Below, one piece after another: positions 19,885 to 32,401 of a stretch of 64,000 nt of DNA (positions within the stretch are counted from its first letter, which is position 1; every line of letters starts with the position of its first letter). The position numbers were made by a program, and so were the translations under genes. The stretch comes from Chiridota heheva (lineage: Eukaryota; Echinodermata; Holothuroidea; Apodida; Chiridotidae), in assembly GCA_020152595.1 (NCBI GenBank), contig JAIGNY010004599.1:62001-126000 (forward strand). Direction: 5' to 3'. The notes below the pieces were generated by a model. The model saw nothing but the letters and a program-made list of their open reading frames with translations, searched no databases and was not told the origin of the DNA.

Positions 19885-22800
19885 ATGCCAGCCCGCAGAC
19901 CGGTTCCTGTACCAATTCCTGCACCGAGAGCACCGAGACCTGTGCCTGCTCCGAGAGCACCGAGACCTGCTCAAGACCTGTGCCTGCCCCGAGACCTCTT
20001 CCTGCTCCAAGGTTTAGACGGGCCCCTGGGACATTTGGCAATTACCTCCGCAGCTGGCAGATGAATATCGTAGATAAGCACCGATTGGGAGCTGACCCAA
20101 TAGCCCTTTTAAATGATGTTCGCCCCACATTTCACCGCAAGGTAGCAGAAGAGGTTGGAGCCCTTCGTGGATTAAAATTGCAGTTAGAACTCAGAGTGGG
20201 GCTGAAGAAGGGTAATGGTGATGGGGGAACATAATTCACCAACCCAGTATTCCTCAGCCGTCAGATGGATGTCCTGTAAGTGGGTGAGATTGATGCAGCG
20301 CTCAACAATGCTTTCCCACGCATGATAGACCCTCTTGAGCAATGGACTCAGAGAGGGTCAGGATGGGTGGTGGATAGAGTGGGGGACCTCTGGATAAATA
20401 TTGGCCGGTACCAACCACTACGAGGTGCGTCCTATATCTGTTTGCTGGAAGAACTCAAAGCTAAAAAGACTATCATCAATGTGAAAAACCGTGATGATAA
20501 CTGTCTTCGCTGGGCTCTCCGATCTGCTCTGTTTCCAGCCAAGATACATCCAGAAAGATGCAGCAAGTATCCCTCAAAAGACTGCTTAAACTTTGAAGAA
20601 ATAGAGGTTCCAGCTCCACTCTCCCAGATCGGGAAGGTTGAAAAACAAAACAATCTGGCTATTAACGTCTTCTGTTGGGATAAAGGGATGGTCGTTCACA
20701 GACTCAGTAAACAAGACAAGAACGTCCCCAGGATCAACCTTCTATTGATTGAAAAGGCATGTAAGTTCCACTATACGTGGTCAAAAGCCTCAGCCGCCTG
20801 CTCTTTGATCAAAGTGCCAATCAAAGGCATAAGCACTTCTGTGAGAGGTGTCTGCATGGCTATTTCAGGGAAGATTTGCTCGAGGCCCATAGACCAGATT
20901 GCATGGGAATTAGTCAAACAGCTGTATGTATTGACATGCCGAAAGAAGGCGAAAACAAGCTGTCCTTCCAGAACTATCACTAGCAGCTTCCCGCGCCTTA
21001 CGTAATCTACGCGGACTTTGGGGCACTCACCTGTAAGATAGATGGTCTTGGATCCATCCCCGCACAATCTAATACCAACAAAACTCAACAGCACGAAGCA
21101 TGTGGCTATGGGTATGTTGTTGTCAGGTGTGATGGTCGTACAGAACCTCCCGTAGTATATCGAGGGCAAAATGCAGCTGGGAAGTTCCTTAAGGCTTTGC
21201 AGCAGGAAGAAACTAAGGTCAAAGCAGTTCTGGCAAACCTATGATAATCACCAGTGAGGATTGGCGCGCACACCGGACAGCACAGGATTGCCAAATATGT
21301 AAAAAAATCTCTACATGATGACTCTGTCCGCGACCACTGCCATATCACAGGTAAGTACAGAGGTGCTGCGCACAATGCCTGCAACCTGCAGTTGCGCCTA
21401 AACCCCGAAACACCCAGTTGTGTTCCATAACCTGAGGGGCTATGACTCTCATTTGATCATTCAAGCCATCAGCAAAGTGGAAAGGAAAATAACCTGCATC
21501 CCCAATAACATGGAAAAATGTATATCCTTCTCCCTTGGTCAGTTGAGGTTCATCGATAGCGCACAATTCCTGCTTGCATCATTGGATAAGCTGGTTGCGG
21601 CTAACGACTCTGTTGACTTCCATATCACAACTGAATATGAAGCGAATGATAAAAAGAGACAATTGTTATTCCGTAAAGGGATTTATCCCTATGAGTGTAT
21701 GGATTCCTGGGAACGGTTTGGGAAGTGCCTACCTCCGCAAGATGCCTTCTATAGCAAGCTTACGAAGAACATATCTCCAATGAGAATTATCAATATGCGC
21801 AGGAGGTTTGGGGGCATTCGAATGTGATACTATGGGAGATTATCACGACCTATACCTGCGGACTGATGTGCTTCTACTAGCCAATGTCTTTGAGATATAT
21901 CAGAAGACTTGCATACGGCAGTATGGTCTCAATCCAGCACACTATTATACAAGCCCTGGATTATCTTGGGATGCACTCTTGAAATATACAGGTGTATAAT
22001 TGGAACTCTTAACCGACTATGACATGCACCTGTTCTTCGAGAAAGGTATGAGAGGTGGTATCTTTATGGTATCCAAGCGCTATGCTAAAGCCAACAACCC
22101 CTACGTCTCAGGCTATGATGACTTCAAGCCTAACAATCGGATTCGAATGGGGGATGAAGTGCCTTCGCTGGATACGCTTTCACCCGATGCAGAAAAAAGG
22201 CTACATACTCGAGGTAGACCTTCAGTATCCTCAAGAGCTACACGACGTCCACAAAGCATACCCACTTGCTCCGGAACGTATGAAGGTTCCAAAGGAGTGG
22301 CTGTCAGATTATCAGAAAGAGCTTCTAAACTCGTCAACTGATGTTGAAAAGTTGGTTTCCAATCTCTGCGATAAAAAGCGCTATGTTGTGCACTACCAAA
22401 ATTTACAACTCTACCTCTCTCTAGGTATGAAGGTGACAAAAATACATCGTGCAATTCGGTTCAATCAAAGCAAGTGGATGAAACCCTACATCAGAATGCA
22501 TACGGAACTCCGCAAGAAGGCCAAGACCAGCTTTGAGAAGGACCTCTACAAACTGAAGAACAATAGCGTCTTTGGTAATTAGACCATGGAAGATCTGCGT
22601 AAGCTTGTGGATGTCAAACTCGTGAGAGCCTCTGAAGATGACAAGCTCGCCGGTGGATAGCCAGCCCCGAGTTTGCAAGGCATGTGGTATTTGATGATGA
22701 TCTAGCCGCCCTACACATACACAAACGTCGGCTGATGCTTAACCAACCAGTCTACGTTGGGATGTGTCCTGGACCTGAGTAAACATCTGATGTACGACTT

Positions 22801-23323
22801 TTATTACAACAACCTGATAGAGCAATATGGGGAGCGGTGCAATCTTCTCTATACGGATACGGATAGTCTTCTACTTGAAATCCAAACCGAGGATGTGTAT
22901 GCTGATATGAGTTTTGAGTCACACCTTTATGACACGAGTGATTATCCGACAGACCATCCGCTCCACAACACCACGAATAAAAAGGTGCTTGGCAAAATGA
23001 AAGACGAATGTGCTGGAGTACCCATTAGCAAGTATATGGGACTTCGACCCAAAATGTATTCTATCCTGAAGGAAGATGGTGGTGAGATCCTAAAAGCAAA
23101 AGGCGTTAAAAAGTATGTTGTGAGAAAAAATATACGACATCAGCAGTACAAAGAAGCACTGTATGACAGCAAGACATTTCGTCATGGTATGAATCTATTG
23201 AGAAGCGAACACCACATTATATATAGCATGCGAATGAATACAATATTTGTCACCTCTTGATACCAAGCGCTGGGTTGTGATAGTGGATCACCCACCACTA
23301 TGGCCTTTGGCTACAGGGGTTAA
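19885..23323 (+). pseudogene. Protein-primed DNA polymerase B (Polinton), multiply frameshifted
   Basis: Begins with a Pro/Arg/Ala-rich leader (MPARRPVPVPIPAPR, ATG 19885), as in Polinton polymerases, shifts frame near 19975, and continues with WALRSALFPA (~20510). After a shift near 20780, HKHFCERCLHGYF forms a C2H2-like finger. Exonuclease motif I is YADFGAL (Asp codon 21014; the expected Glu is Gly at 21020). A DHCHITGKYRGAAHNACN zinc/HNH-like patch (21330-21390), exonuclease II (FHNLRGYDSH, 21423) and LSWDALL follow. Polymerase motif A is EVDLQYP (~22212), B is LKNNSVFGN (~22550) and C is YTDTDSL (22850-22870). The C-terminus ends at TAA 23321. At least seven stops or shifts interrupt it. 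The enzyme would replicate the element. Confidence 0.9.
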
Positions 23324-23607
<284 letters not shown>

Positions 23608-23626
23608 CTGTCATAAATTATCAATA

Positions 23627-23748
23627 GTGGAGGGTAAAAAGTGTATCAAAACCCCAGTCCACCAAGTGAATTAAAAAACGATTGCAAAAGTGTCCCAGAA
23701 CCAAAACAACCGCAAAAGTGTCCCAGAACCAGCCTTTCGTATACTACT
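23627..23748. repeat. Right terminal inverted repeat of the Polinton
   Basis: Inverted match to 2078-2250, with two copies of the CGCAAAAGTGTCCCAGAACC subrepeat (23683 with T for C, 23711). Ends GTATACTACT. Confidence 0.92.
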
Positions 23749-24838
23749 CGTAGAAATACTGAAAAGTGTTTTCATCACATATGATATATAACTTAAGCAA
23801 TCACTATTTTGTTTTTAGTTTTTAGGAATAAAATGTGCCCACAATTCTCACCTGGCAGAAAATTGTAATGCTGTTTACAATGTAGTTGGCAAAACTACTG
23901 GTCGTATTCCTGATAAGACTGACCTTTGCCACACCCATTGCCAATAATTGTATATCATGGGCCTATTTTGACTAACTTGGCCTAAACGTGACTTAAACAA
24001 GTATCAATTTTTAATGATCTTATATATGAAAGGATTATCAAGCTCAGTCAAACATAATTCAATTACATCCCAAATGTGGTCGGTCAATAAAAAAGGTAAA
24101 TATGAGCATTTCTGTACTGCTTGTCAGATGAAAGGCTACATGTTAAAACTTACAAAGGTCAGTAGACAGTCCTAATTTTTAGAGTTAAAAATAATACAAT
24201 GGGCTAGGTATATAACCTCATATGTTAATGAGATAGGCCTAAATGTAATAAAAATGAGAGGGTACCATGCTTAAGTCAAATTGGGCTAAGGTTTATAACT
24301 TAATTGAAGGGTCAATAATGCAGTACCATATTTGCATTGTGTTGAATTGAATTGTAATTTGTAGCACAAAAGTTCATACCCAAATCACGCGGTGACCAAA
24401 ACCGTTTAACGTATTTAGGGCATATATTTTTCTAACTTCGAGGCCTAAATACCTCTGCCCTATCTAAGTTCTATTCTAATTTCTTGCCTAGTATTTGTTA
24501 GTATTACTATACGTTTATGTTGAAGTTTATGCCATGCACAAATTGAATACTGTGTAGGCCTTTGAAGAGGAATTTAGTCGAAATCTATCAACGAAATCTA
24601 CACTTGTTGTTCTTTTAATTTGTTTGTTTCTTTTTTCGGAAAAAAATGAAGTACACTAACATTACAGTAAGTGTACTTACGCTAGACATGTAACTTATAA
24701 CAATACGACTAAGAAGTTCGGCGTTATCGAATATCGGCTCTAACGTTAGCCCCGGGCCCTAGGCTAACATTTTCAAGTTAGGCTTTTTAATATCATCTCT
24801 GCATCTGTAACGATACTGCATAACACTCCATAGTGGAG
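23749..24838. other. Unassigned AT-rich sequence
   Basis: No reading frame, tandem repeat or inverted repeat of note. Several GGCCTA/TAGGCC islands are present. Confidence 0.5.
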
Positions 24839-25269
24839 TCAAGCACACAGAAACTGGTGTGCGCATGTACTGTGGATGGTGGCGTTAATCATTCTTGGTT
24901 GCGTTGCGAGATGTTCCAGGACTTGATTCTTAAAAAGCTTTGGATCCGTGTTGGTGAGTTCAAAAGGAAGTGAATTCCAATCGTTAACTGTTCTTGGAAA
25001 GTAGCTGAATTTGTAGCAATCTTTGTTGGTCTGTAGGAGCTGATAAGCGTTGGGGTGTAGGTGCCATGACGGACGATGGACCGGCTTCAGGAGGTCATCA
25101 ATTGGCAGACTGAGTAAGCCCAGTCTAGCTTTGTGAAGGATGTTAAGTCTATTTGCAGTTCTCCTGGTTTCAAGTGAGGACCAACCTAGTTGGTTTAACA
25201 TTACATACACACTGCTATGCCTAGCAAGCGCGTAGCCAGAGGGGGCCTGGGGCCTAGGCCCCCTCCCTT

Positions 25270-25313
<44 letters not shown>

Positions 25314-28300
25314 TTTTCGCTCACTACGGAAATACCTTTAAAAGAAGGAATCTTCTTCCCAAGTAACACTCGAGATCTAATCTAAACACTAGTAATGAAC
25401 TATATAGAGACTGGACATAAAAAACTTTCAACATCGAAACCCATTACGCATACGTTTCTTCACGAACATGTATGACGTGATACAAACTGACAGTAGGCTT
25501 TTGGTGTAGTCGTCGCGTATATCCTACTAACGTATGCTGTGCTCTGTGAGTGGACCACTACTACGCTCTGCAGCAAAAAATAATTTCAAATTACACAATC
25601 GGAATCAACAGGAAGGTAAGATTTTTAATCATTATATGAACTTATGTCTTATTCATGAGAGAAATGCGCTCTTAAGAGATGCAATAACGTGCAAAACTGG
25701 TGAACTTTCTGCACGCTCGAAGAACTTCAATGAAAGTGTCCAATCACATTCACTGTGCCTACCAATCACATTAACGGATGTGCATTGTGCGGGGAGTACA
25801 TTAAGTGACAACTCAAGACTCGCCGACAATAATAATTCGTATTACAACGATAAAGCATGCATTTTCAATGCAATCTTTTGTATTTTCCTTACCCCATGTG
25901 GGTGAAATTTGGTTCCTCAGGGGCGTCGGACGCTTACAAAAATTTGAGGCCAGAGCCAGTAGTTATTGAGGGCCTGCAGGCGCGGATCCAGAGGGGGCGC
26001 ACCCGGCGCACGCTCAGGAAGAATATTCTGTATAAAGAACGCATTTATTCAGGGCCTTTTTAGAAATCTGAAGTGGGGGCCATTTATCAAAAGGCATCTC
26101 TCCAGTTTCCATCTCTTTCATGTAGAATTTTTAGAAAAGCAACAAAAAAAGTTATCGGCTCAAAAATATGTTGAGCGGGAGGGGGAGGAGGGGGAACAAC
26201 TTTACAATGACCAAAATCTGATTATGGAGAAACAGTAATTTGGTGTCTTTGTAATAGTAATAAAAAAGGACCTTTACTAGGGGTCAAAATACTTAAGTGG
26301 GGCCGCTGGGAGGGGGGGGAGGTGGGGTTGCGGCCCACACTTAGTAGGCCTAGTTAAAACGACCCTGATGTTTTATAGAAAGGATTTTCTGTTAATTGGT
26401 TTTTAATAATTGTGATTTCTCACAAAACAATCACAATGCTAATTTGGACGTATTTTCTATGTATTTACTTGTCCCGTCCATCAGTCCATGTACACTGTCC
26501 TCACTCTGTGGTCAAGTGCATTCAGTAAATCACATAGAGAATGCATAGGCGATATGGGATATCCAGATCCCATTTTAAAAACAATATTTTAGTACCTTTA
26601 CGATTCCCCCATGGCTGACAATGGGCTCATTTAAAAAAAAAAATGATTTGAATGGTACAAAGAACCATACAGGTTACCACGCAATGTGTTCTAACAATAG
26701 GCTTTAGATACCAATTACTTTTCAAATTTCTTACAAAACAATGTTTTTTCTCTTTATGGTCATTTTGTACGTGTTTAATTTGACTTGTAGAATAAGCAGA
26801 GGGCGCTGTGGGTAACAATTGTATTCCCCTTGAGGGCATAATTTGGCATGTTATGTTATTCTTTGTTCATTGAAAATTGTTATTGCAAACTTTTATTTTT
26901 AGCATACCATGCTTACCATCCACTAATTTTGAGAGACATAAACCGGTGTACAAGTCACTTCCTTTGTTATTGAGTTTTGTTTTTTTATTTCTAAGGAAAA
27001 ATGCTAGAACAAGGGGACTTAAATCGATCATTTCGCCATTGGAGAGGGTAAAGGAACCTTCATCAGGGAAAACTGACTAAAATTGAAGAAAATATTGTCA
27101 CTTTCTCCCATTTTGGGGGGCAGTTCCTGCAAGTCTAGGGGGCATTTCCCAAAAATTTCCTCCATATACGTTACACGCCAACCCATAGTGGTGCGTATGT
27201 AGTGCAGTTACAACAGGGCAAACTTCACCAAGGGCTGATGGTCTAGGCCCCCCCGTTAAAACAATCCTGGCTACGCGCCTGATGCCTAGAGTAGTCATTT
27301 ACAACAAAATAAGCAGCCCTGCGTTGAACCTGCTCAAGCTTGTTTATGAGATCCTGTGAGTGCAGGTCTCACACAGAGGATGAGTATTCGAGTAGGGGCT
27401 GAGGGGGCGGACTAGTGTTAAATAAGCATTTGCTGTAATATGTTTAGGGCAGGAATACAGATTACGCTTGATAGAGCCAAGAGACCTACAAGCAGATGAG
27501 ATAATGCGATTAATATACTATTGTTCCAAGATAAATTATTACATATGTCAATGCCTAGGTATGTGTGGTTATTTGTGTACTGGAGGATGTGACCACCCAG
27601 TTTATAAGAATATATTTTAGGCGATCTAGAATGGGTAAGCCTCATTGAAAAACACTTATCAGGATTGAATTTAAGTTGCTAGTCATCTTGCCACTTATTT
27701 AGAGTATTTAAGTCATCCTGCAGTTGTTCATGGTCGAACTGGTTTTGGATATCTCTATATAACACGCAATCGCCGGCAAAAAGCCTGATCTGAGACTTTA
27801 TGTTACTGGGCAGGTCATTTTTGGCGGTTCATAAAAAAAACAAATTGACCACCATTGACCTTTGATGTCACTCATGCACGGTAAATATCAATATTGCGTG
27901 TATAAATTGCTTAAAGAACCAATTAATCTCTGAACCATAAGTGCAGCTGGTATATTGATTTGTTTTACAGCAAGGAGGAAAGTGGGCATATCTGCATGAT
28001 TTTTAAGCAGATGTACACGATATGAATAGTAACGGGCCGAGCACCGTGCCCGAAATGACATTCGTCCAGGTTGCGTGTTCACCCCCAACAACGAATCTCT
28101 GATTTCGGTGCCCGAGAAAGTCAGCAATCCACTGGTGGGTATTATTTCTTATTCCGTAATTATGTAGTTGATTAAGTAAGCGGTTATGTGGTACAGTGTC
28201 AAAAGCCTTAGAGAAGTCCATTATAATGAGATCAATTTGGGATCTTTTGTTCAGTGATAAGGCCTGATCATTAAGAGTTAAAATTAATTGTGATTCACAG

Positions 28301-28620
28301 GAGTGTTTTTGTCTAAAACCATGTTGTTTATCAGTGGGTAAAGAGTGTTTGGTTCATAATCTAGGAGTGTATCATATGCTCAGCAAGAACCTTGCAACAA
28401 ATAGAAGTTAGAGATACAGGTCTATAGTTAGAAGCTAGTGAGCGGTCCCCCTTTTTATGAATAGGAGAGATATTAGCACAAAGCCATGACTGAGGTAGGT
28501 TACCTGAGTTAAGGGATTTTTGAAAGACCAAACGAAGGGCTGGTGCCAATTCAGCAGCCGCTGTCTTCAAAATCCAAGCTGGTATATTATCTGGACCAGT
28601 AGCTTTGTTTGGGTTTAGTG
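24839..28620 (-). mobile_element. Non-LTR retrotransposon (LINE) 3' portion, split by a later insertion
   Basis: Minus-strand fragments in several frames give RT blocks in order: SPIHKKGDRSLASNYRPVSL (~28420-28470), MDFSKAFDTVPHNRLL (28221), HQWIADFLGHRNQRF, a catalytic box reading FAGDC (about 27765-27780, where the family normally has two Asp), NPDKCFSM, YTNNHTYLGIDI (~27560), and the C-terminal RLNILHKARLGLLSLP...FPRTVNDWNSLPFEL (25150-24930). This is a Jockey/CR1-like LINE ORF2. The stretch 25225-27281 is not part of it. The 5' portion (endonuclease) is absent, as is usual for truncated copies. Several stops show it is dead. Confidence 0.85.
25225..27281. mobile_element. Non-autonomous hAT-like element inserted in the LINE
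   Basis: The ends are 15-bp imperfect inverted repeats: CAAGCGCGTAGCCAG on the left and, inverted, CAGGCGCGTAGCCAG on the right. They are flanked by a perfect 8-bp direct repeat ATGCCTAG (25217-25224 and 27282-27289). An 8-bp duplication with a CA-start TIR suggests the hAT superfamily. It is 2.06 kb, contains an A-run of ~41 at 25270-25310, and has no transposase. A second internal sequence resembling an end (GGCGCGGATCCAGAGGGGGC, ~25980) suggests another nested fragment. Related copies lie at 45283-46348. Confidence 0.82.
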
Positions 28621-28639
28621 CTCAAAAGTATATCTCTTA

Positions 28640-29065
28640 AGAATTGATTGAAAAATTGTGGTTTTGATGACAAATTAGGCTTTCAGAATAAGATTACAGT
28701 TCCTTTTGAGTGAATTATGTAGGTTTTCGATAAGTCACAAAACATTTTAGAGGCAAAATTTGCCTTGGATCAATCACCGAGAATCTAGTTTATTTGTTCA
28801 CGTTTTTACTGACGTGCTGGGTTGTACGAATTGGTTGTTTGCGCTGCTCTCCACTCCCTGATATGCCCTAGATCTGTACTGAAGACATCGCGTACGTATA
28901 TACGTCACGTCAGGCAGATACGTGAGCAGCTAGCTGATGAGCTACTATCCGACAATACAACCGGAACCCAGTCTGATATTTTGTGTATACATTGTGTATT
29001 ATCAATATAACAGAGTGACTGGACTATATCGGTATACTGAGCATAGCCTAAATTATATAATTATC
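28640..29065 (+). promoter_or_regulatory. Putative promoter/5' leader of the TMEM245 homolog
   Basis: The ~430 bases between the LINE and the start codon are the only unique sequence upstream of exon 1. They contain TGACGTG at 28810 and TACGTCACGTCA at 28901-28912, both CRE/ATF-like. No TATA box at a convincing distance. A first non-coding exon further upstream cannot be excluded. Confidence 0.35.
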
Positions 29066-29345
29066 ATGGCGACTTTATCAGGGGGCGATCTTAAATCACC
29101 GTTGGATTCTGTTTTTAATTTTGTTCCTCAAAGCCATGAAAAAGCTCTGAGACAAGCGTTTTACAATGCTGTGACCATAGTATTTCTTGGGCTGGCACTT
29201 TGCACCGTAGTAGCAGTTTACCACGTATTAGAAATTTTCATACGTCCACTGGCTTGGGCAGTCATAGTCGGATTAGTGTTGTATCCATTGAAATACACAT
29301 TATCCACCACAGTGCAAAGTTGGCTACAGAATCTTGAGGATAGTG
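29066..29345 (+). CDS. TMEM245: TMEM245 homolog, coding exon 1
   Basis: ATG at 29066 in a good context (A at -3, G at +4) starts MATLSGGDLKSPLDSVFNF. The block KALRQAFYNAVTIVFLGLAL and the hydrophobic ...VLEIFIRPLAWAVIVGLVLY followed by PLK matches the start of vertebrate TMEM245, an AI-2E transporter-like multi-pass membrane protein: a QAFYN motif, two membrane helices, then RPLxWAVxxGxxLxPxK. The exon ends at a splice donor (G|GTAAGT at 29346) in phase 1, 93 codons plus one base. The protein's substrate is not established. The frame is open upstream to 28937, but the 29066 ATG fits the family start best. Confidence 0.88.
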
Positions 29346-29399
29346 GTAAGTCAGAAATTCTCAAGTCTAGAGCTAGCCTAGGCAGAACCTAAGGAAACA

Positions 29400-30714
29400 T
29401 TCCTATTCCTAAATGCAAGGATGAAGACTTCAAAACGGTTGGCGTTCATGTCTCGGTTGGCGTTCATGTCCTTTTGAAGGATTTTTGCCGACTTAACTGA
29501 TTCAGATTCAGAAACCCCTTGAACTTAAAGAAGTATTATTTAATAGGCCTAGGCTACAATTTGCAAAGAAGGCACTAACGAGTAACGTTAATGTTCAGGC
29601 CTATTGTTGCACCTATTTTCAAACTTACACTTACAGGTTTAACTTCACTTTCAAAAATACGTAACGTTTAGGCTTAAGGCCCCGTAATTTTCTTATTAGC
29701 TTAGAGAAGTAAGGGCCTAGACCTTATCACCCGAACCCAGTTGGAAAAGTGATGTGGGTGTGCAGCTTACAAGACATGAGTTACTACGCAGCACTATTTC
29801 ACTTATTCAAATCACTCTCATTTTATAGTTTTTTGTGCACAATTACATTTCTGAGGATATTTCCTAATTTGCATCTACACACAATCTCATACAGCGCACC
29901 GGGGCCTATCTCCCAATCCCAGTGCGGGCAGCTCCTGGTCTTACGCACTTGTCAGTTATATGACTCACCCCTACTACCCCTGGCAATGTGAGACAAAGGT
30001 GGGTCATTGACATATAAAACAGTAAATTACACGTGCGTCATTGTACCAAATTGTCAGTCACCAGAGTTAATCTGGGGTGAGTCAATTTACTTTAGACCCA
30101 TTGACTTTGTATAGAGATGAGTGATTTTGGGGAAGTCAGTTGCACAAGAAATGTGAGTCGCCTAAGTGACTGAGGGGTGTGTCAATGTACATGTTTTGAC
30201 CACCCACTTTGGTGCAATGACTCACCTTGTCCAGGGGTGTAGAGGTGAGTCACAAAATTGACAAGTGCATTATCCCTACTACTCTACCACTCATTTTTTC
30301 CATCCATCCTTCTGCCTTTTTCTGCCTTCTACCCCCCCTCCCCCCTCTCCCCTTTATTTTGTTATCCTTTCTCATTTCCCCAGGCCCGTAGCCAGGCTTT
30401 TTCTCTAGGGGTGCACTTCAGTATCAAGGGGTGGGGGTTGGGGGGATGTGGGCACAAACCACTTTAAATGATACCGTTAAAATTCGTTCTAAGAAGAATG
30501 TGGCATGGTATGTAGCCACTGTATGTTTGTAATGTTCATTTACAAGATGGCTATTGGGAAAGTGTCATGTGGCGATTATCCTGTTAAGTTTTTTTTTCAA
30601 AATTTAAATCATATCGCATCAAAATCAAATATTCATAGTACAGATAACGAAGTACATCCAAATAAAAATCACTTTTTTCTTATGTTCTTGTAATTTACCC
30701 AGCAACTTACTGTT
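29400..30714. other. Unassigned intron sequence
   Basis: No gene. Around 30000-30270 there are loosely repeated GTGAGTCA and GACTCACC words. A fragment at 30383-30420 (CCCGTAGCCAGGCTTTTTCT) resembles the ends of the hAT-like family. Confidence 0.5.
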
Positions 30715-32343
30715 GTCATACATAATTTCCTTGATAAGAATAAGACTCTTAGCAACAGACAGTTTGGTTTTTGTAAAGGTCGTTTTACTGCTATGGCAGC
30801 TTTAGATGTCACTCAGTATATTATAAATGGTTTTAACAATAGGGAGTACTCATTAGGTATATTTTTGGACTTATCGAAAGCTTTCGACACTGTCAATCAT
30901 AACATTCTTTATGCAAAATGTATTATCACGATATTAGAGGAGTAGCCTACAATTAGTTTGTTAGTTACCTATCAAACCAGGGAGTTGTTAAGATCAAACA
31001 GACATCAGCTTGTATCCATTAATAACACTTATATTCATCTTATCGTAATTTAAATTGTGTTGTGCCCCAGGGGTCAATCCTTGGACCTTTGAAATTTTTG
31101 CTATATGTAAATAATATTAGCAATCCTTCACATCTTTTATGCTTTACACTTTTTGCAGATGATACTTGTATTTTGTATAAGCATAACAATTTTGATAATG
31201 TTATTTCAGTCATCAACTCTGAATTAAAAAATGTTGCCAACTGGTTTAAGGTTAATAAGCTATCTGTAAATATCAGCAAAACCCATTTCATACCTTATCA
31301 TCCCCATCAAAAGAATATAAATAATATTAATATATGGATTGATAATCCCCAAATCAAACATGTTGATACCATCAAATTTGTAGGTTTATACATCGCCCTT
31401 TTATTAAAATGGTCTTCTCATATTAATAAGATTAAGACATCTACAGTATTTCTAAAATAATTATAGTTTTCTTTAGAATGAAAGAGTTTGTACCTAGTTA
31501 CATCCTTAAAAATGTATATAATACTCTTATTCTTCCTCATTTAAGCTATTGCAATGTAGTATGGGGTAATGCTTACCCTTCTCATCTAAATCAATTATTC
31601 ATACTTCAGAAAAAGGCTGTTTGTATTATCACCCAATCAAGTTTTCGAGCACATACATCCCCTCTTTTTACCAGATTACATTTTCTTAATATTTCTGATA
31701 TCCATAGACACCAATGCGCTGTATTTATTTTAAAATTTGTTAATCAACAATTACCAGATATTTTCAAGGATTTTTTTTCTTTTATTCATAATATACATTT
31801 CCACAGCACCAAATTCTCCCATCATTTATTTTCTCTTTCCATAAATTCTGACCTTTTCAAACGCTCCATTGTATCTAATGGTAATAAGTTCTGGAATCAA
31901 ATATGCGATTCTATAAAAAGCATAAAAACTGTAAAATTATTTTCTGGTAAGTTAAAAAAGACACTTATATCTAAATATGACTAACTCTAGTTTACCTTCA
32001 TGTATTTTCATCTCCACTTAGTTTATGATTATATTTGACCTCTTATCTATTTTTACCCAACCACTTTATTAATTTTCCCCTAGGCTTCGTTATGTTACCG
32101 GGTTGGGAGGGGAGTGGGGGAGAAGGAGGGAGGGGAATTCCTCTTTTCCTTCTATTTTCACAGTGTCACTTTTCTATACTTTTCCTTTATGATTAATTAT
32201 TAAATTTGAGTTATGGTGGGCTTCTTGTAAAAGCTCCGGCTTCTAAGCCCTTCCACCATTTTTTCATAAATTGTTATGTGTTTTCTTTATAGATATTGTA
32301 ATATATGCATGAAAATGGAAAATAAATCAATCAAAAATCAATC
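30715..32343 (+). mobile_element. LINE fragment, plus strand, 5'-truncated
   Basis: RT blocks in order: NRQFGFCKGRFTAMAALDVT, GIFLDLSKAFDTVNHNIL (~30855-30905), PQGSILGPLKFLLYVNNI (31062), FTLFADDTCILYK (~31150), VNKLSVNISKTHF, and the C-terminal SYILKNVYNTLILPHLSYCN...QLFILQKKAVCIIT (31478-31984). The FADD box is intact, but frames are broken at ~30940, 31030 and 31460. The 3' end is ~32343, where AATCAATCAAAAATCAATCA repeats form the tail, as in CR1/Jockey-type LINEs. Different family member from the 24.8-28.6 kb copy. Confidence 0.85.
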
Positions 32344-32354
32344 AATTAACAAGA

Positions 32355-32398
<44 letters not shown>
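32344..32398. repeat. (AT)n microsatellite at a LINE tail
   Basis: About 21 AT repeats directly after the LINE 3' tail, probably seeded by it. Confidence 0.9.
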
Positions 32399-32401
<3 letters not shown>

